Of a stretch of DNA of 23,519 bases, positions 7,437 to 12,676 are shown one piece after another. The position numbers and the translations under genes were made by a program. The stretch is from a virus. The notes below the pieces were generated by a model, which saw nothing but the letters and a program-made list of their open reading frames with translations, had not been told where the DNA came from and made no database searches. Where the stretch lies: the IMG/VR virus record IMGVR_UViG_3300035698_034795, positions 1-23,519 of that record; one strand, 5' to 3'. Position 1 is the stretch's first letter, and each line of letters starts with the position of its first letter.

Positions 7437-7452
7437 TACCCAATATATGGTA
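7437..7452. promoter_or_regulatory. Operator-like site overlapping the late promoter
   Basis: TACCCAATATATGGTA has TACC/GGTA ends around an AT core. Its first 12 bases (TACCCAATATAT) recur exactly at 8982-8993 in the repressor control region. It covers the -10 of the late promoter, the position of a repressor operator. The assignment to the 8519-8959 repressor is inference. Confidence 0.5.
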
Positions 7453-7470
7453 TAAATATGATAAGGTCAA
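7442..7470 (-). promoter_or_regulatory. Sigma70-type promoter of the lysis/packaging operon
   Basis: On the minus strand, TTGACC (7470-7465), a 17-nt spacer and TATATT (7447-7442) point toward the endolysin gene, with transcription expected from about 7435. Mu late promoters depend on an activator and have poor -35 boxes. Here both boxes are good, so late transcription may be held off by repression instead. Confidence 0.65.
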
Positions 7471-7506
7471 GGGAATAACACAAGATATAGTGTGTTAAAT
7501 TTAGAC

Positions 7507-7540
7507 AAAAAAATACCCCCAGCCCGAAGGCTGAGGGTAT
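7507..7540 (-). terminator. Intrinsic terminator of the repressor operon
   Basis: On the minus strand a 12-bp stem with one mismatch (7540-7529 with 7524-7513) is closed by a TTCG loop in C(UUCG)G context and followed by seven T residues (7513-7507). It lies downstream of the lipoprotein gene and upstream of the late promoter, separating the two leftward transcription units. The rest of the 7413-7748 gene-free stretch holds the late promoter and repeats A, B and C. Confidence 0.85.
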
Positions 7541-7547
7541 CAATTGT

Positions 7548-7586
7548 TTCCCCCCCCTACTTGTAGGGGGGGAGTAAGGGGGGGTC
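7548..7586 (+). repeat. Dispersed repeat family A
   Basis: Full copy, immediately upstream (minus strand) of the repressor operon terminator. It is the first of five repeats stacked between 7548 and 7706. Confidence 0.9.
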
Positions 7587-7592
7587 TCTATT

Positions 7593-7604
7593 CGTCATTC
7601 CCGC
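7593..7604 (+). repeat. Dispersed repeat family B fragment
   Basis: CGTCATTCCCGC only. This is the left arm of family B without its partner. Confidence 0.5.
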
Positions 7605-7612
7605 ATTCACCT

Positions 7613-7640
7613 TGTCATTCTGGCGAAAGCCGGAATCCAG
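7613..7640 (+). repeat. Dispersed repeat family B, compensated variant
   Basis: The stem reads TTCTGGC-GAAA-GCCGGAA instead of TTCCCGC/GCGGGAA. One changed pair is compensated on both arms (Watson-Crick) and another becomes T-G, so hairpin pairing is preserved despite sequence change. Confidence 0.85.
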
Positions 7641-7643
7641 ATT

Positions 7644-7677
7644 GGGTGGCAAGGGCTACTTGTTGCCCGTGTTTCTA
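7644..7677 (+). repeat. Dispersed repeat family C, copy 2
   Basis: GGGTGGCAAGGGCTACTTG and following bases match 3416 and 10755 with few changes. It is abutted on both sides by family B copies. Confidence 0.85.
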
Positions 7678-7679
7678 TT

Positions 7680-7706
7680 CGTCATTCCAGCGAAAACGGG
7701 AATCCA
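7680..7706 (+). repeat. Dispersed repeat family B
   Basis: CGTCATTCCAGCGAAAACGG and following bases are a diverged copy with an imperfect stem. It lies 42 nt downstream of the lipoprotein stop on the minus strand. Confidence 0.75.
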
Positions 7707-7748
7707 TCTGTTAATTTGTGCACCGCCTGCACAAGTTAACTCATCAGG

Positions 7749-8210
7749 CTATTCTGTCAGTGGATTATCATAACCTCTACTGTTCAACTCGCGACGAAAA
7801 GCGTTAAAATACGCAGTATAATTTTCCTGCGTCATTTGATCCTTGGTAAGGATAATAGTTCCCGCGCGGTCATACATAAGTCCTCTACCAGTCATCCGCA
7901 CTTGCGTGGTGTCCTCACTGATTCTTTCCAGAGAGATTTGGAGGTCAATTCGCGACCGACTTGCTCCGCCTATCGCTTGCATCAATAAATGGGGCTCCGC
8001 TTCCTTATACCCATGGATAAGCCCCGTCTGCATATCTGCATTGTCAATGACGACGTAGTTACTTTGCAACACACTTGTGACTGATTTGAATATCTGCTCG
8101 TATGATCCGTGCAGTTTTTGGGTTTGCATTTGTCGTTGATTCCTGACGAATACGCGCGTTGCACACCCAACCATTAACAGGCAAAAGACCAATATAGTTA
8201 ATCGCTTCAT
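7749..8210 (-). CDS. Lipoprotein, probable lysogen-expressed accessory gene
   Basis: This 153-residue protein has a classical lipoprotein signal: MKRLTILVFCLLMVGC, with lipobox LMVGC and lipidated Cys16. The mature part has a helix-strand pattern (YEQIFKSVTSVLQSNYVVID, then beta-rich segments), reminiscent of small helix-grip lipoproteins, but no family is certain. The start overlaps the previous gene as ATGA (8207-8210), and the unit ends in a strong terminator. It is the third gene of an operon headed by the phage repressor, so it should be expressed in the lysogen. A surface lipoprotein plus a membrane protein in this position suggests superinfection exclusion or another change to the host envelope. 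That function is inference. Confidence 0.8.
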   Translation of the reverse strand: MKRLTILVFCLLMVGCATRVFVRNQRQMQTQKLHGSYEQIFKSVTSVLQSNYVVIDNADMQTGLIHGYKEAEPHLLMQAIGGASRSRIDLQISLERISEDTTQVRMTGRGLMYDRAGTIILTKDQMTQENYTAYFNAFRRELNSRGYDNPLTE

Positions 8211-8512
8211 TTCCCATTCTCCGTTATGTCTGTCTTTTCTTTCACCATATTGACGGTTAATTGACCGATGTTCTCAGCCATATCGACGAACAATACTATC
8301 CCTTCTCCGATAGCGTAAAGCGTAACCCCAAGTATTGCACTTCCAAGAAAGAACAAAAATCTCACTGGAATTCCCATTGTATTTTGATAATTCCCCAGTG
8401 AGAATTCATTAACTAATGAGCTCACCAAAGGAAGAAAAGAAACTATCCCCGCGAGTATCCCAAGCACTTTGAACAATCCTGAGCAAAATACTAACGCATT
8501 GTATGGTCGCAT
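8207..8512 (-). CDS. Membrane protein with two to three hydrophobic segments
   Basis: This 101-residue protein has a hydrophobic N-terminal region (about 7-35, VFCSGLFKVLGILAGIVSFL, possibly one or two helices) and a second membrane helix at about 50-75 (FLFFLGSAILGVTLYAIGEG). A hydrophilic C-terminal tail follows (KEKTDITENGK). ATG 8512 lies 6 nt after the repressor stop, and its own stop overlaps the lipoprotein start, so the three genes form one tight unit. The family is not recognised. With the lipoprotein it is a candidate membrane-level exclusion pair. Confidence 0.75.
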   Translation of the reverse strand: MRPYNALVFCSGLFKVLGILAGIVSFLPLVSSLVNEFSLGNYQNTMGIPVRFLFFLGSAILGVTLYAIGEGIVLFVDMAENIGQLTVNMVKEKTDITENGK

Positions 8513-8518
8513 AAGTCT

Positions 8519-8959
8519 TTATTCCTTCCTCCCTTTTATATCACGCCGGTATATCACCAGCGCTTGTTTATAGAAATTCACGTCCGGTATGAAGAATCCG
8601 CTGAACCGGATATTCTTCAATGCTTTAATCTCTTCTTCCGTCAGTTGAAGCAGAGTCATCTCGTATTCATCGTCAAGAAGCTCCTGCAACGCAGGATACA
8701 CCTCGAACCCCTCTTCGTTGTTCGGCTCATACCGATCCTGATCAGGCTCCTTCCCTGTGATCAACCAGGTTAAATCGCAACAGAGTACCTCAGCGATCTT
8801 CTCAGCATCTGTTGTTGTGGGCACAGTTCGTCCGGACTCGAAATTTTGAATAGTCGTCAAAGATTTACCTATTAATTGAGCCAACCTTGACTGACTTATT
8901 CCCATTTCCGTACGAGCGCTCTTAATACGATACCCGATAAATTTGTTGTTACCCAACAT
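8519..8959 (-). CDS. XRE-family transcription regulator, probable prophage repressor
   Basis: This 146-residue protein has a Cro/C1-type helix-turn-helix at about residues 7-65: IGYRIKSARTEMGISQSRLA, then an IQNFESGRTVP recognition region and AEKIAEVLCCDLTWLITGK. The C-terminal half is acidic and has no S24 peptidase Ser/Lys dyad that I can see, so SOS-type self-cleavage is not expected. It is divergent from the Ner-like gene, with an 82-nt control region between holding overlapping promoters and a palindrome. This is the standard place for a phage repressor. It heads the operon with the membrane protein and lipoprotein genes. ATG 8959 has only a weak ribosome site. Confidence 0.85.
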   Translation of the reverse strand: MLGNNKFIGYRIKSARTEMGISQSRLAQLIGKSLTTIQNFESGRTVPTTTDAEKIAEVLCCDLTWLITGKEPDQDRYEPNNEEGFEVYPALQELLDDEYEMTLLQLTEEEIKALKNIRFSGFFIPDVNFYKQALVIYRRDIKGRKE

Positions 8960-8975
8960 AACAAGCCCATTTCAC

Positions 8976-9005
8976 TTGACATACCCAATATATCACCTAT
9001 ATTAT
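8976..9005 (+). promoter_or_regulatory. Early rightward promoter
   Basis: TTGACA (8976-8981) is a perfect -35. The -10 is TATATT (8998-9003, 16-nt spacer) or TATTAT (9000-9005, 18-nt spacer). It drives the Ner-like gene and the early operon. Confidence 0.75.
8982..8993. promoter_or_regulatory. Operator-like 12-mer within the early promoter spacer
   Basis: TACCCAATATAT is identical to 7437-7448 at the late promoter. It lies between -35 and -10 of the early promoter. It is proposed as a second protein-binding site beside the palindrome at 8995-9009. Confidence 0.45.
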
Positions 9006-9009
9006 AGGT
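8995..9009. promoter_or_regulatory. Perfect 15-bp palindromic operator candidate
   Basis: ACCTATATTATAGGT is two perfect 7-bp half sites about a central T (9002). It covers the -10 elements of both divergent promoters, so one bound dimer could block both. It is the best operator candidate for the repressor or the Ner-like protein. Confidence 0.65.
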
Positions 9010-9030
9010 AAAGTTAATCTACTAACGCAA
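9001..9030 (-). promoter_or_regulatory. Repressor promoter (leftward)
   Basis: On the minus strand there is a perfect TATAAT (9006-9001) with TTGCGT (9030-9025) 18 nt upstream. Its -10 overlaps that of the rightward promoter, so the two cannot be occupied by polymerase together. Confidence 0.65.
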
Positions 9031-9041
9031 TATAATGCATT

Positions 9042-9284
9042 ATGCTTCCAGTTGCAATACGTGTGGCGATGGCTCGTAAAGGATTGTCACAACGTGACAT
9101 AGCCCGCCACCTCGGAATATCCGAGCAGGCAATCAGTTTCATCCTGCACGGACAGCGTCAAGCCCGCCGTTCCAGAAAGTTGATCGGTGAACTTTTGGGC
9201 GTCGATCTCGATGTGCATGTCCCCGTCCGTGTTCCACGAAAGATCGCCTATTCTAAACCTAAACCACAGGAGCCGAACCAATGA
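9042..9284 (+). CDS. Ner/Cro-like helix-turn-helix regulator
   Basis: This 80-residue small DNA-binding protein has its HTH at about 13-40 (KGLSQRDIARHLGISEQAIS, then FILHGQRQARRS). It is first in the rightward early operon and divergent from the repressor, the position of Mu ner or lambda cro, whose products turn down early and repressor transcription. The C-terminal tail is basic and Pro-rich. No Shine-Dalgarno precedes ATG 9042, and the ATG overlaps a 12-bp palindrome, ATAATGCATTAT (9032-9043). ATG 9069 is an alternative that would trim nine residues. The stop overlaps the next start as ATGA. Confidence 0.85.
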   Translation: MLPVAIRVAMARKGLSQRDIARHLGISEQAISFILHGQRQARRSRKLIGELLGVDLDVHVPVRVPRKIAYSKPKPQEPNQ

Positions 9285-9499
9285 AAGAGTGCATGACCGA
9301 ACAAGACCAGGAGTGCGCCACACGCATCACCATAGCGTGGCTCGAATCAATCAGCCAACTCGGTAAACCTATGTCCGCTGGTGATGTCGCTGAAGGTTAC
9401 CAAATCATCGCCGATGCGGTGCTCAGCTATGTTCCGCCTGAGCATCGGAAGGAATCTGATCATCAGACGCCGCCTTCACAGAACGATAAGCCCAGTTGA
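9281..9499 (+). CDS. Small early protein, unknown function
   Basis: This 72-residue acidic, mainly helical protein (ITIAWLESISQLGKPMSAGD) has a polar, disordered-looking tail. Start ATG 9281 overlaps the Ner-like stop (ATGA) and has AGGAG upstream, so translation is coupled. Not recognised. A repeat array of about 200 nt follows. Confidence 0.65.
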   Translation: MKECMTEQDQECATRITIAWLESISQLGKPMSAGDVAEGYQIIADAVLSYVPPEHRKESDHQTPPSQNDKPS

Positions 9500-9508
9500 T
9501 AACATTAT

Positions 9509-9536
9509 TGTCATTCCCGCGAAAGCGGGAATCCAG
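9509..9536 (+). repeat. Dispersed repeat family B
   Basis: Full copy, identical over 28 nt to 6801-6828. It is the first of four different repeats lying side by side (9509-9686). Confidence 0.9.
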
Positions 9537-9542
9537 ATTGAC

Positions 9543-9597
9543 GTGTAGGCAGACGCCCTCGTCTGCCTGCCTTCCGTCACACGAGGGAGTGTGACGA
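9543..9597 (+). repeat. Dispersed repeat family D, twin hairpin
   Basis: Hairpin 1 is GGCAGACG-CCCT-CGTCTGCC. Hairpin 2 is GTCACAC-GAGGGA-GTGTGAC. The CCCT and AGGG loop bases are complementary. Confidence 0.9.
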
Positions 9598-9600
9598 CTC

Positions 9601-9639
9601 TTCCCCCCCTACTTGTAGGGGGGGAGTAAGGGGGGGGTC
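9601..9639 (+). repeat. Dispersed repeat family A
   Basis: Full copy in the gap between two early genes, directly after family D. Confidence 0.9.
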
Positions 9640-9651
9640 AACATTAAATAC

Positions 9652-9686
9652 TGTCATTACGAGGAACGCAGTGACGAAGCAACCTC
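9652..9686 (+). repeat. Dispersed repeat family E, copy 1
   Basis: TGTCATTACGAGGAACGCAG and following bases, ending in CAACCTC. It is followed closely by ACAGGAG and the next start codon, an arrangement repeated at 9963-10020. Confidence 0.9.
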
Positions 9687-9707
9687 ACACAAACAGGAGA
9701 AAAACCA

Positions 9708-9917
9708 ATGAACAACGAAGCACCCGCAGTCAACCCTGAACTCTTCAGGAAAGCCGCATCCGTCATCGAAACCATCAATGACAGCCTGCCTCCAAACATC
9801 CAATTGAAAAGTGCCAAAACGGAAATTGGCACTACCCTCAAAGGTGAGGTCTGTCTGGAGCTGACCGCCACGATATCGATGATCATTTTTCCGGAGGATG
9901 GTCCGTCGCATCAGTAG
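9708..9917 (+). CDS. Small early protein, unknown function
   Basis: This 69-residue protein has a predicted N-terminal helix (ELFRKAASVIETINDSL) then beta-prone segments (LKGEVCLELTATISMIIF). There is no known motif. ACAGGAG lies 9 nt before ATG 9708, and both are part of a near-duplicate of the sequence before the gene at 10018. It is flanked by repeats on both sides. A small DNA- or protein-binding early function is possible but nothing identifies it. Confidence 0.6.
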   Translation: MNNEAPAVNPELFRKAASVIETINDSLPPNIQLKSAKTEIGTTLKGEVCLELTATISMIIFPEDGPSHQ

Positions 9918-9925
9918 CACGATCC

Positions 9926-9953
9926 TTCCCCCTCTACTTGTAGGGGGGGGGTC
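9926..9953 (+). repeat. Dispersed repeat family A, internally deleted
   Basis: The CCCC/GGGG palindrome is present but the second arm AGTAAGGGG is missing; it runs straight into GTC. It lies just after the 9708-9917 stop. Confidence 0.8.
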
Positions 9954-9962
9954 AACCCCTTT

Positions 9963-9997
9963 TGTCATTGCGAGGAACGCAGTGACGAAGCAATCTC
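9963..9997 (+). repeat. Dispersed repeat family E, copy 2
   Basis: TGTCATTGCGAGGAACGCAG and following bases, ending in CAATCTC. It is followed by AACAAACAGGAGTAAAACCA and ATG 10018. Confidence 0.9.
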
Positions 9998-10017
9998 AAC
10001 AAACAGGAGTAAAACCA

Positions 10018-10689
10018 ATGCCTTATGACCCCAGAATCACCCTCAAAGAGTTCCTACGAACCAGGGTGCAAAACACCAACGCCGAAATCGCAAAGTACCT
10101 CGGGATCACACCTGCGTACTTCAGTATGATACTCAACGGCAAACGAAATTTCCAACCGGATCAAAAAGAGAAACTGATCCAACTCATTGGCACAAAGACC
10201 AACCCTGATCAAATCATCTTTCCAGATGAGTTAACTGGGGCAACCGTTGCACCAGTTGCCTCCGATGAAGACGCCGAGTCGGATCGTGCTGTCAGTCCCT
10301 ATCTGCTTGCCTTTCTCAAGGCACGTGGTTGGTCAGTTCGGAAGCTGGCGAAGGCAATCAATCTTGATCGTGATGAGTTGCGACGGATCCTTGCCGGTCG
10401 TCCCGTCCATTCGAACCTCACGGACATGTGTACCATAGGAGCGATCAGCCGCGCTATCGGCGTTGACACCGACCATATTCCATGGTCACATCCCAGTCAA
10501 AAATGGGCGGGTGACTCCGCCGCAAAGTTCGGTCGCGAACATCCCGAGATGACTGTGGAGAGGGCATTCGAGATGCTTCACAAGGACCTCCGCAAAAGCG
10601 GCGTTGATCCTTCCCCCCCTACAAGTAGGGGGGGAGTAAGGGGGGGTCAAAACGACATCATACCTCCTTCCTGCAGGGGAGCCCGATGA
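10018..10689 (+). CDS. Double helix-turn-helix protein with repeat-encoded C-terminus
   Basis: This 223-residue protein has two Cro-like HTH regions. The first is at about 19-45 (NAEIAKYLGITPAYFSMILN, then GKR) and the second at about 98-130 (WSVRKLAKAINLDRDELRRI). It may be an early-operon regulator or DNA-binding partner. ATG 10018 has ACAGGAG upstream; an open frame running back to 9898 only covers repeat DNA. The last residues from about 197 (SPPTSRGGVRGG and on) are encoded by a family A copy (10611-10648) and following sequence, so the native end has probably been replaced. Whether the tail affects activity is unknown. Confidence 0.75.
   Translation: MPYDPRITLKEFLRTRVQNTNAEIAKYLGITPAYFSMILNGKRNFQPDQKEKLIQLIGTKTNPDQIIFPDELTGATVAPVASDEDAESDRAVSPYLLAFLKARGWSVRKLAKAINLDRDELRRILAGRPVHSNLTDMCTIGAISRAIGVDTDHIPWSHPSQKWAGDSAAKFGREHPEMTVERAFEMLHKDLRKSGVDPSPPTSRGGVRGGQNDIIPPSCRGAR
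10611..10648 (+). repeat. Dispersed repeat family A with inverted core, inside a gene
   Basis: Full length, but the core reads TACAAGTA instead of TACTTGTA, as if the inner loop were flipped. It encodes the C-terminal tail of the 10018-10689 protein. Confidence 0.9.
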
Positions 10690-10710
10690 TCCTTCCCTCC
10701 TAATAATGTT

Positions 10711-10744
10711 CCTGTCAGGTTTCAAGCGAAGCGTAACCTGACGG
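10711..10744 (+). repeat. Imperfect palindrome (single copy in window)
   Basis: GTCAGGTT (10714-10721) pairs with AACCTGAC (10735-10742). It looks like a further dispersed palindromic family, but only one copy is visible. It lies between the double-HTH gene and a family C copy. Confidence 0.6.
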
Positions 10745-10754
10745 GGAATACGAC

Positions 10755-10797
10755 GGGTGGCACGGGCTACTTGTTGCCCGTGTTTCTTTACTCATTA
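10755..10797 (+). repeat. Dispersed repeat family C, copy 3
   Basis: Matches 3416-3457 through GTTTCTTTACTCATT. It ends 25 nt before the next start codon. Confidence 0.9.
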
Positions 10798-10822
10798 CAA
10801 CTCATTACAAATAGGATCAGCA

Positions 10823-11044
10823 ATGTTAACCATCAACCTGCCTAACGGCATCATAATTCTCGACAGCCTGAATGCTGAAGACATGACTTCCGATGAACAA
10901 TTCGCGGTCAAAGAAATTACAGCACTGGCTTTACATTCAGTCGAATCCTCCGCCTATACCGGTCGAATTGACAAACTCAGGAAGGCACTTAACAAAGTCA
11001 ACCTACATCCTCCCATCATCGCCACAACTGTCGGAGCTCAATAA
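10823..11044 (+). CDS. Small early protein, unknown function
   Basis: This 73-residue protein has a beta-prone start (MLTINLPNGIIILDSL), then a helical part rich in Glu/Lys (DEQFAVKEITALALHSVESS). Not recognised. ATG 10823 is chosen with AGGA about 7 nt upstream; an open frame from 10757 covers the family C repeat and is not believed. Its TAA overlaps the next ATG (TAATG). Confidence 0.6.
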   Translation: MLTINLPNGIIILDSLNAEDMTSDEQFAVKEITALALHSVESSAYTGRIDKLRKALNKVNLHPPIIATTVGAQ

Positions 11045-11403
11045 TGAAAGATATTTTTTCAATTTCTCACCGCATCGCGGACAACGGACAACATCTGATT
11101 GATAGTGTTCCGATGACGTTGTGCTACGCAATTCAGGTCAAGGTCAGCCATGACGGAAACTATGCTGTGATCATACAACGCTCCGACCCGGAACACCCGG
11201 GACGTATCAGCCTCAGATACATCCCCGTTGACGACGACCCGGACATAGATGTGATCCTTGCATCCGTCCGGCGTGAACTGGAAAGCAAACTGGTTTGTCG
11301 TTGCGAGGAACGCAGTGACGAAGCAATCTCAAAGAACGGTGATCACCCTATTAACTTCCTCCCCCTCATTGAAATGGAGACAGCCAATGTATCACAAAAA
11401 TAG
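11044..11403 (+). CDS. Early protein, paralogue of the next gene, with repeat-derived tail
   Basis: This 119-residue protein has a core at about 27-82 (YAIQVKVSHDGNYAVIIQRS ... GRISLRYIP ... VILASVRREL), matching the pattern of the next gene (V-x-I, G-x-YA, GR, then a helix ending RR). From residue about 85 the sequence is encoded by a family E repeat (CRCEERSDEAIS) and by DNA leading into the next gene. The repeat is 35 nt, not a multiple of three, so the original C-terminus was probably lost. ATG 11044 overlaps the previous stop (TAATG), and the end overlaps the next gene by 17 nt. Function unknown. Confidence 0.65.
   Translation: MKDIFSISHRIADNGQHLIDSVPMTLCYAIQVKVSHDGNYAVIIQRSDPEHPGRISLRYIPVDDDPDIDVILASVRRELESKLVCRCEERSDEAISKNGDHPINFLPLIEMETANVSQK
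11296..11330 (+). repeat. Dispersed repeat family E, copy 3, inside a gene
   Basis: TGTCGTTGCGAGGAACGCAG and following bases, ending in CAATCTC. It is translated as CRCEERSDEAIS within the 11044-11403 gene. Confidence 0.9.
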
Positions 11404-11677
11404 CCTCTACGTCGAGATTGCGCAAAATAACGGTGAATACGCCATCGTATTCGAGCATCAACCGTCTGGTGACGGGCGGTTGGTAGCATGTGCAAAAAAG
11501 CCGGACGAAAAAACTTTGATCGCCGCCTTGCGCCGTGCGATGGTGCAGTTCCCGCCAGTCAGCGAGGTCGTCACAGATCAATCGGCGATCTTCGCACAAC
11601 GGGACTTTTGCGATTTTCTGTTATGGATGCGAGTCCACCACAGCAGACGCCCATTTAGATTTTTAACAGTTCAATAA
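11387..11677 (+). CDS. Early protein, paralogue of the preceding gene
   Basis: This 96-residue protein has a core (SLYVEIAQNNGEYAIVFEHQ ... GRLVACAKKPDEKTLIAALR) that aligns by eye with the preceding protein: beta strands around G-x-YA, a GR step, then a helix ending in RR. The two look like a tandem duplication. Start ATG 11387 has GGAG 7 nt upstream and lies inside the end of the previous frame; an open frame from 11258 is repeat sequence. No known family or catalytic motif. Confidence 0.65.
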   Translation: MYHKNSLYVEIAQNNGEYAIVFEHQPSGDGRLVACAKKPDEKTLIAALRRAMVQFPPVSEVVTDQSAIFAQRDFCDFLLWMRVHHSRRPFRFLTVQ

Positions 11678-11704
11678 AAAGTAGCAATTTCCCCCGGTGA
11701 AAAC

Positions 11705-11729
11705 AAGAGGTTGAACCACTCTTTTTTTT
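11705..11729 (+). terminator. Possible intrinsic terminator or attenuator inside the early operon
   Basis: AAGAGG can pair with CCACTCTT (one bulged A, short loop) and is followed by eight T residues (11722-11729). The stem is short, so it may only partly stop transcription. It lies in the 97-nt gap between the paralogue pair and the next gene block. Confidence 0.4.
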
Positions 11730-11774
11730 GTAATTACGACAACAGAAAATATTTTGAAATGTAAGGACAACGAA

Positions 11775-12290
11775 ATGAACACAGGAAACAAATTGATCCG
11801 ATTGACAAACAAGCTGCGGGAAGCGTGTAGCAAAGCCGCGCGATCCGAAGAGTTCAATTCCGCAGACAAACTGCAATCCTTTGGACGGTTGTTCGGTCTA
11901 TCGGAAGATTCGTTCAACAACCGCCTCTACGGTCGTGTTGACCTGGACGACAGCTTCATCACAGAAGTTTTCCGCGTGATTAGGGAACAAACACCTGACA
12001 TCGCAGAACAGTTCTTAAGGGAATACTTTTTGGATCAAACGATCCGCATCTCGCCAGAACCAGTCATCCCGTTGAACAACGAGCAGATGCAAATTCTTGT
12101 TTTTCGGGCGATGAATCGGCTGGGCAAACTTGCGGACGACCATGCAAACCACATGTCTGACGGGCTGTTAAGCGTGTCCGAAAAAGAAACAGAAATCGGT
12201 CACGCCGAGATTCTGATCGAAATGCTGAAACGGTATGTTGCTGGTTTGCATCTTAGCCTTGACAATGAAACCAGTAGGAATACACAATGA
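11775..12290 (+). CDS. Early regulatory-type protein, possibly CII-like
   Basis: This 171-residue, largely helical protein has a region at about 31-75 (LQSFGRLFGLSEDSFNNRLY, then GRVDLDDSFITEVFRVI) that resembles the HTH layout of phage regulatory CII-type (CP76) proteins, with a helical C-terminal half. This family assignment is tentative. Start ATG 11775 has AAGGA upstream; an in-frame TTG at 11754 is less likely. The stop overlaps the next start (ATGA at 12287), so this gene opens a tightly coupled three-gene block leading to the transposase. Confidence 0.7.
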   Translation: MNTGNKLIRLTNKLREACSKAARSEEFNSADKLQSFGRLFGLSEDSFNNRLYGRVDLDDSFITEVFRVIREQTPDIAEQFLREYFLDQTIRISPEPVIPLNNEQMQILVFRAMNRLGKLADDHANHMSDGLLSVSEKETEIGHAEILIEMLKRYVAGLHLSLDNETSRNTQ

Positions 12291-12676
12291 CGGATGATTT
12301 CCTCCCTACGTTTTTGAAGCCGATGCGGACAGAGAAACCCTACTGTCCGCTTGACGCCACCACAAATAAGGGGGCTCGGACAACCGCTTTCATCCTAAAG
12401 TTTCTATTGGATCATCCGGGACTCCCGCACACCATAGAGAACATCTATGATGCGCTCCAAGCTCATCATCTCGGGGACGACAAATTTAATCTCAAGCATG
12501 TGGATCGGGTGGTCCGAACCCTGGTTTATATGCGGCTCGTCGAACAGTATGAGGGGGGCTTCGTCGCCTGCAGAACCACATTCTATAAGGCGATCAACAA
12601 ACATATTGAATCTCTCCGCGATATCCAAATCAACGCATCCCGGCGAGCCAAACAATTCACACGAGAAAATCAATAA
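12287..12676 (+). CDS. Winged-helix-like early protein
   Basis: This 129-residue protein has a central part reading like a winged helix: TTAFILKFLLDHPGLPHTIE, then NIYDALQAHHLG, HVDRVVRTLVYMRLVEQYEG and a beta wing. A helical basic tail follows. It is probably DNA-binding, possibly regulatory. It has ATGA overlap with the gene before and TAATG overlap with the gene after. Family not assigned. Confidence 0.65.
   Translation: MTDDFLPTFLKPMRTEKPYCPLDATTNKGARTTAFILKFLLDHPGLPHTIENIYDALQAHHLGDDKFNLKHVDRVVRTLVYMRLVEQYEGGFVACRTTFYKAINKHIESLRDIQINASRRAKQFTRENQ

Noticed and set aside
7548-7706. Repeat cluster resembling a CRISPR array
   Set aside because: The five elements belong to three different families, with no constant repeat or uniform spacer length and no cas genes nearby.
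9657-9968. Leftward frames over repeats A and E (9644-9968)
   Set aside because: They include the well-known spurious translations of family E (SSLRSS type endings) and oppose the 9708 early gene.
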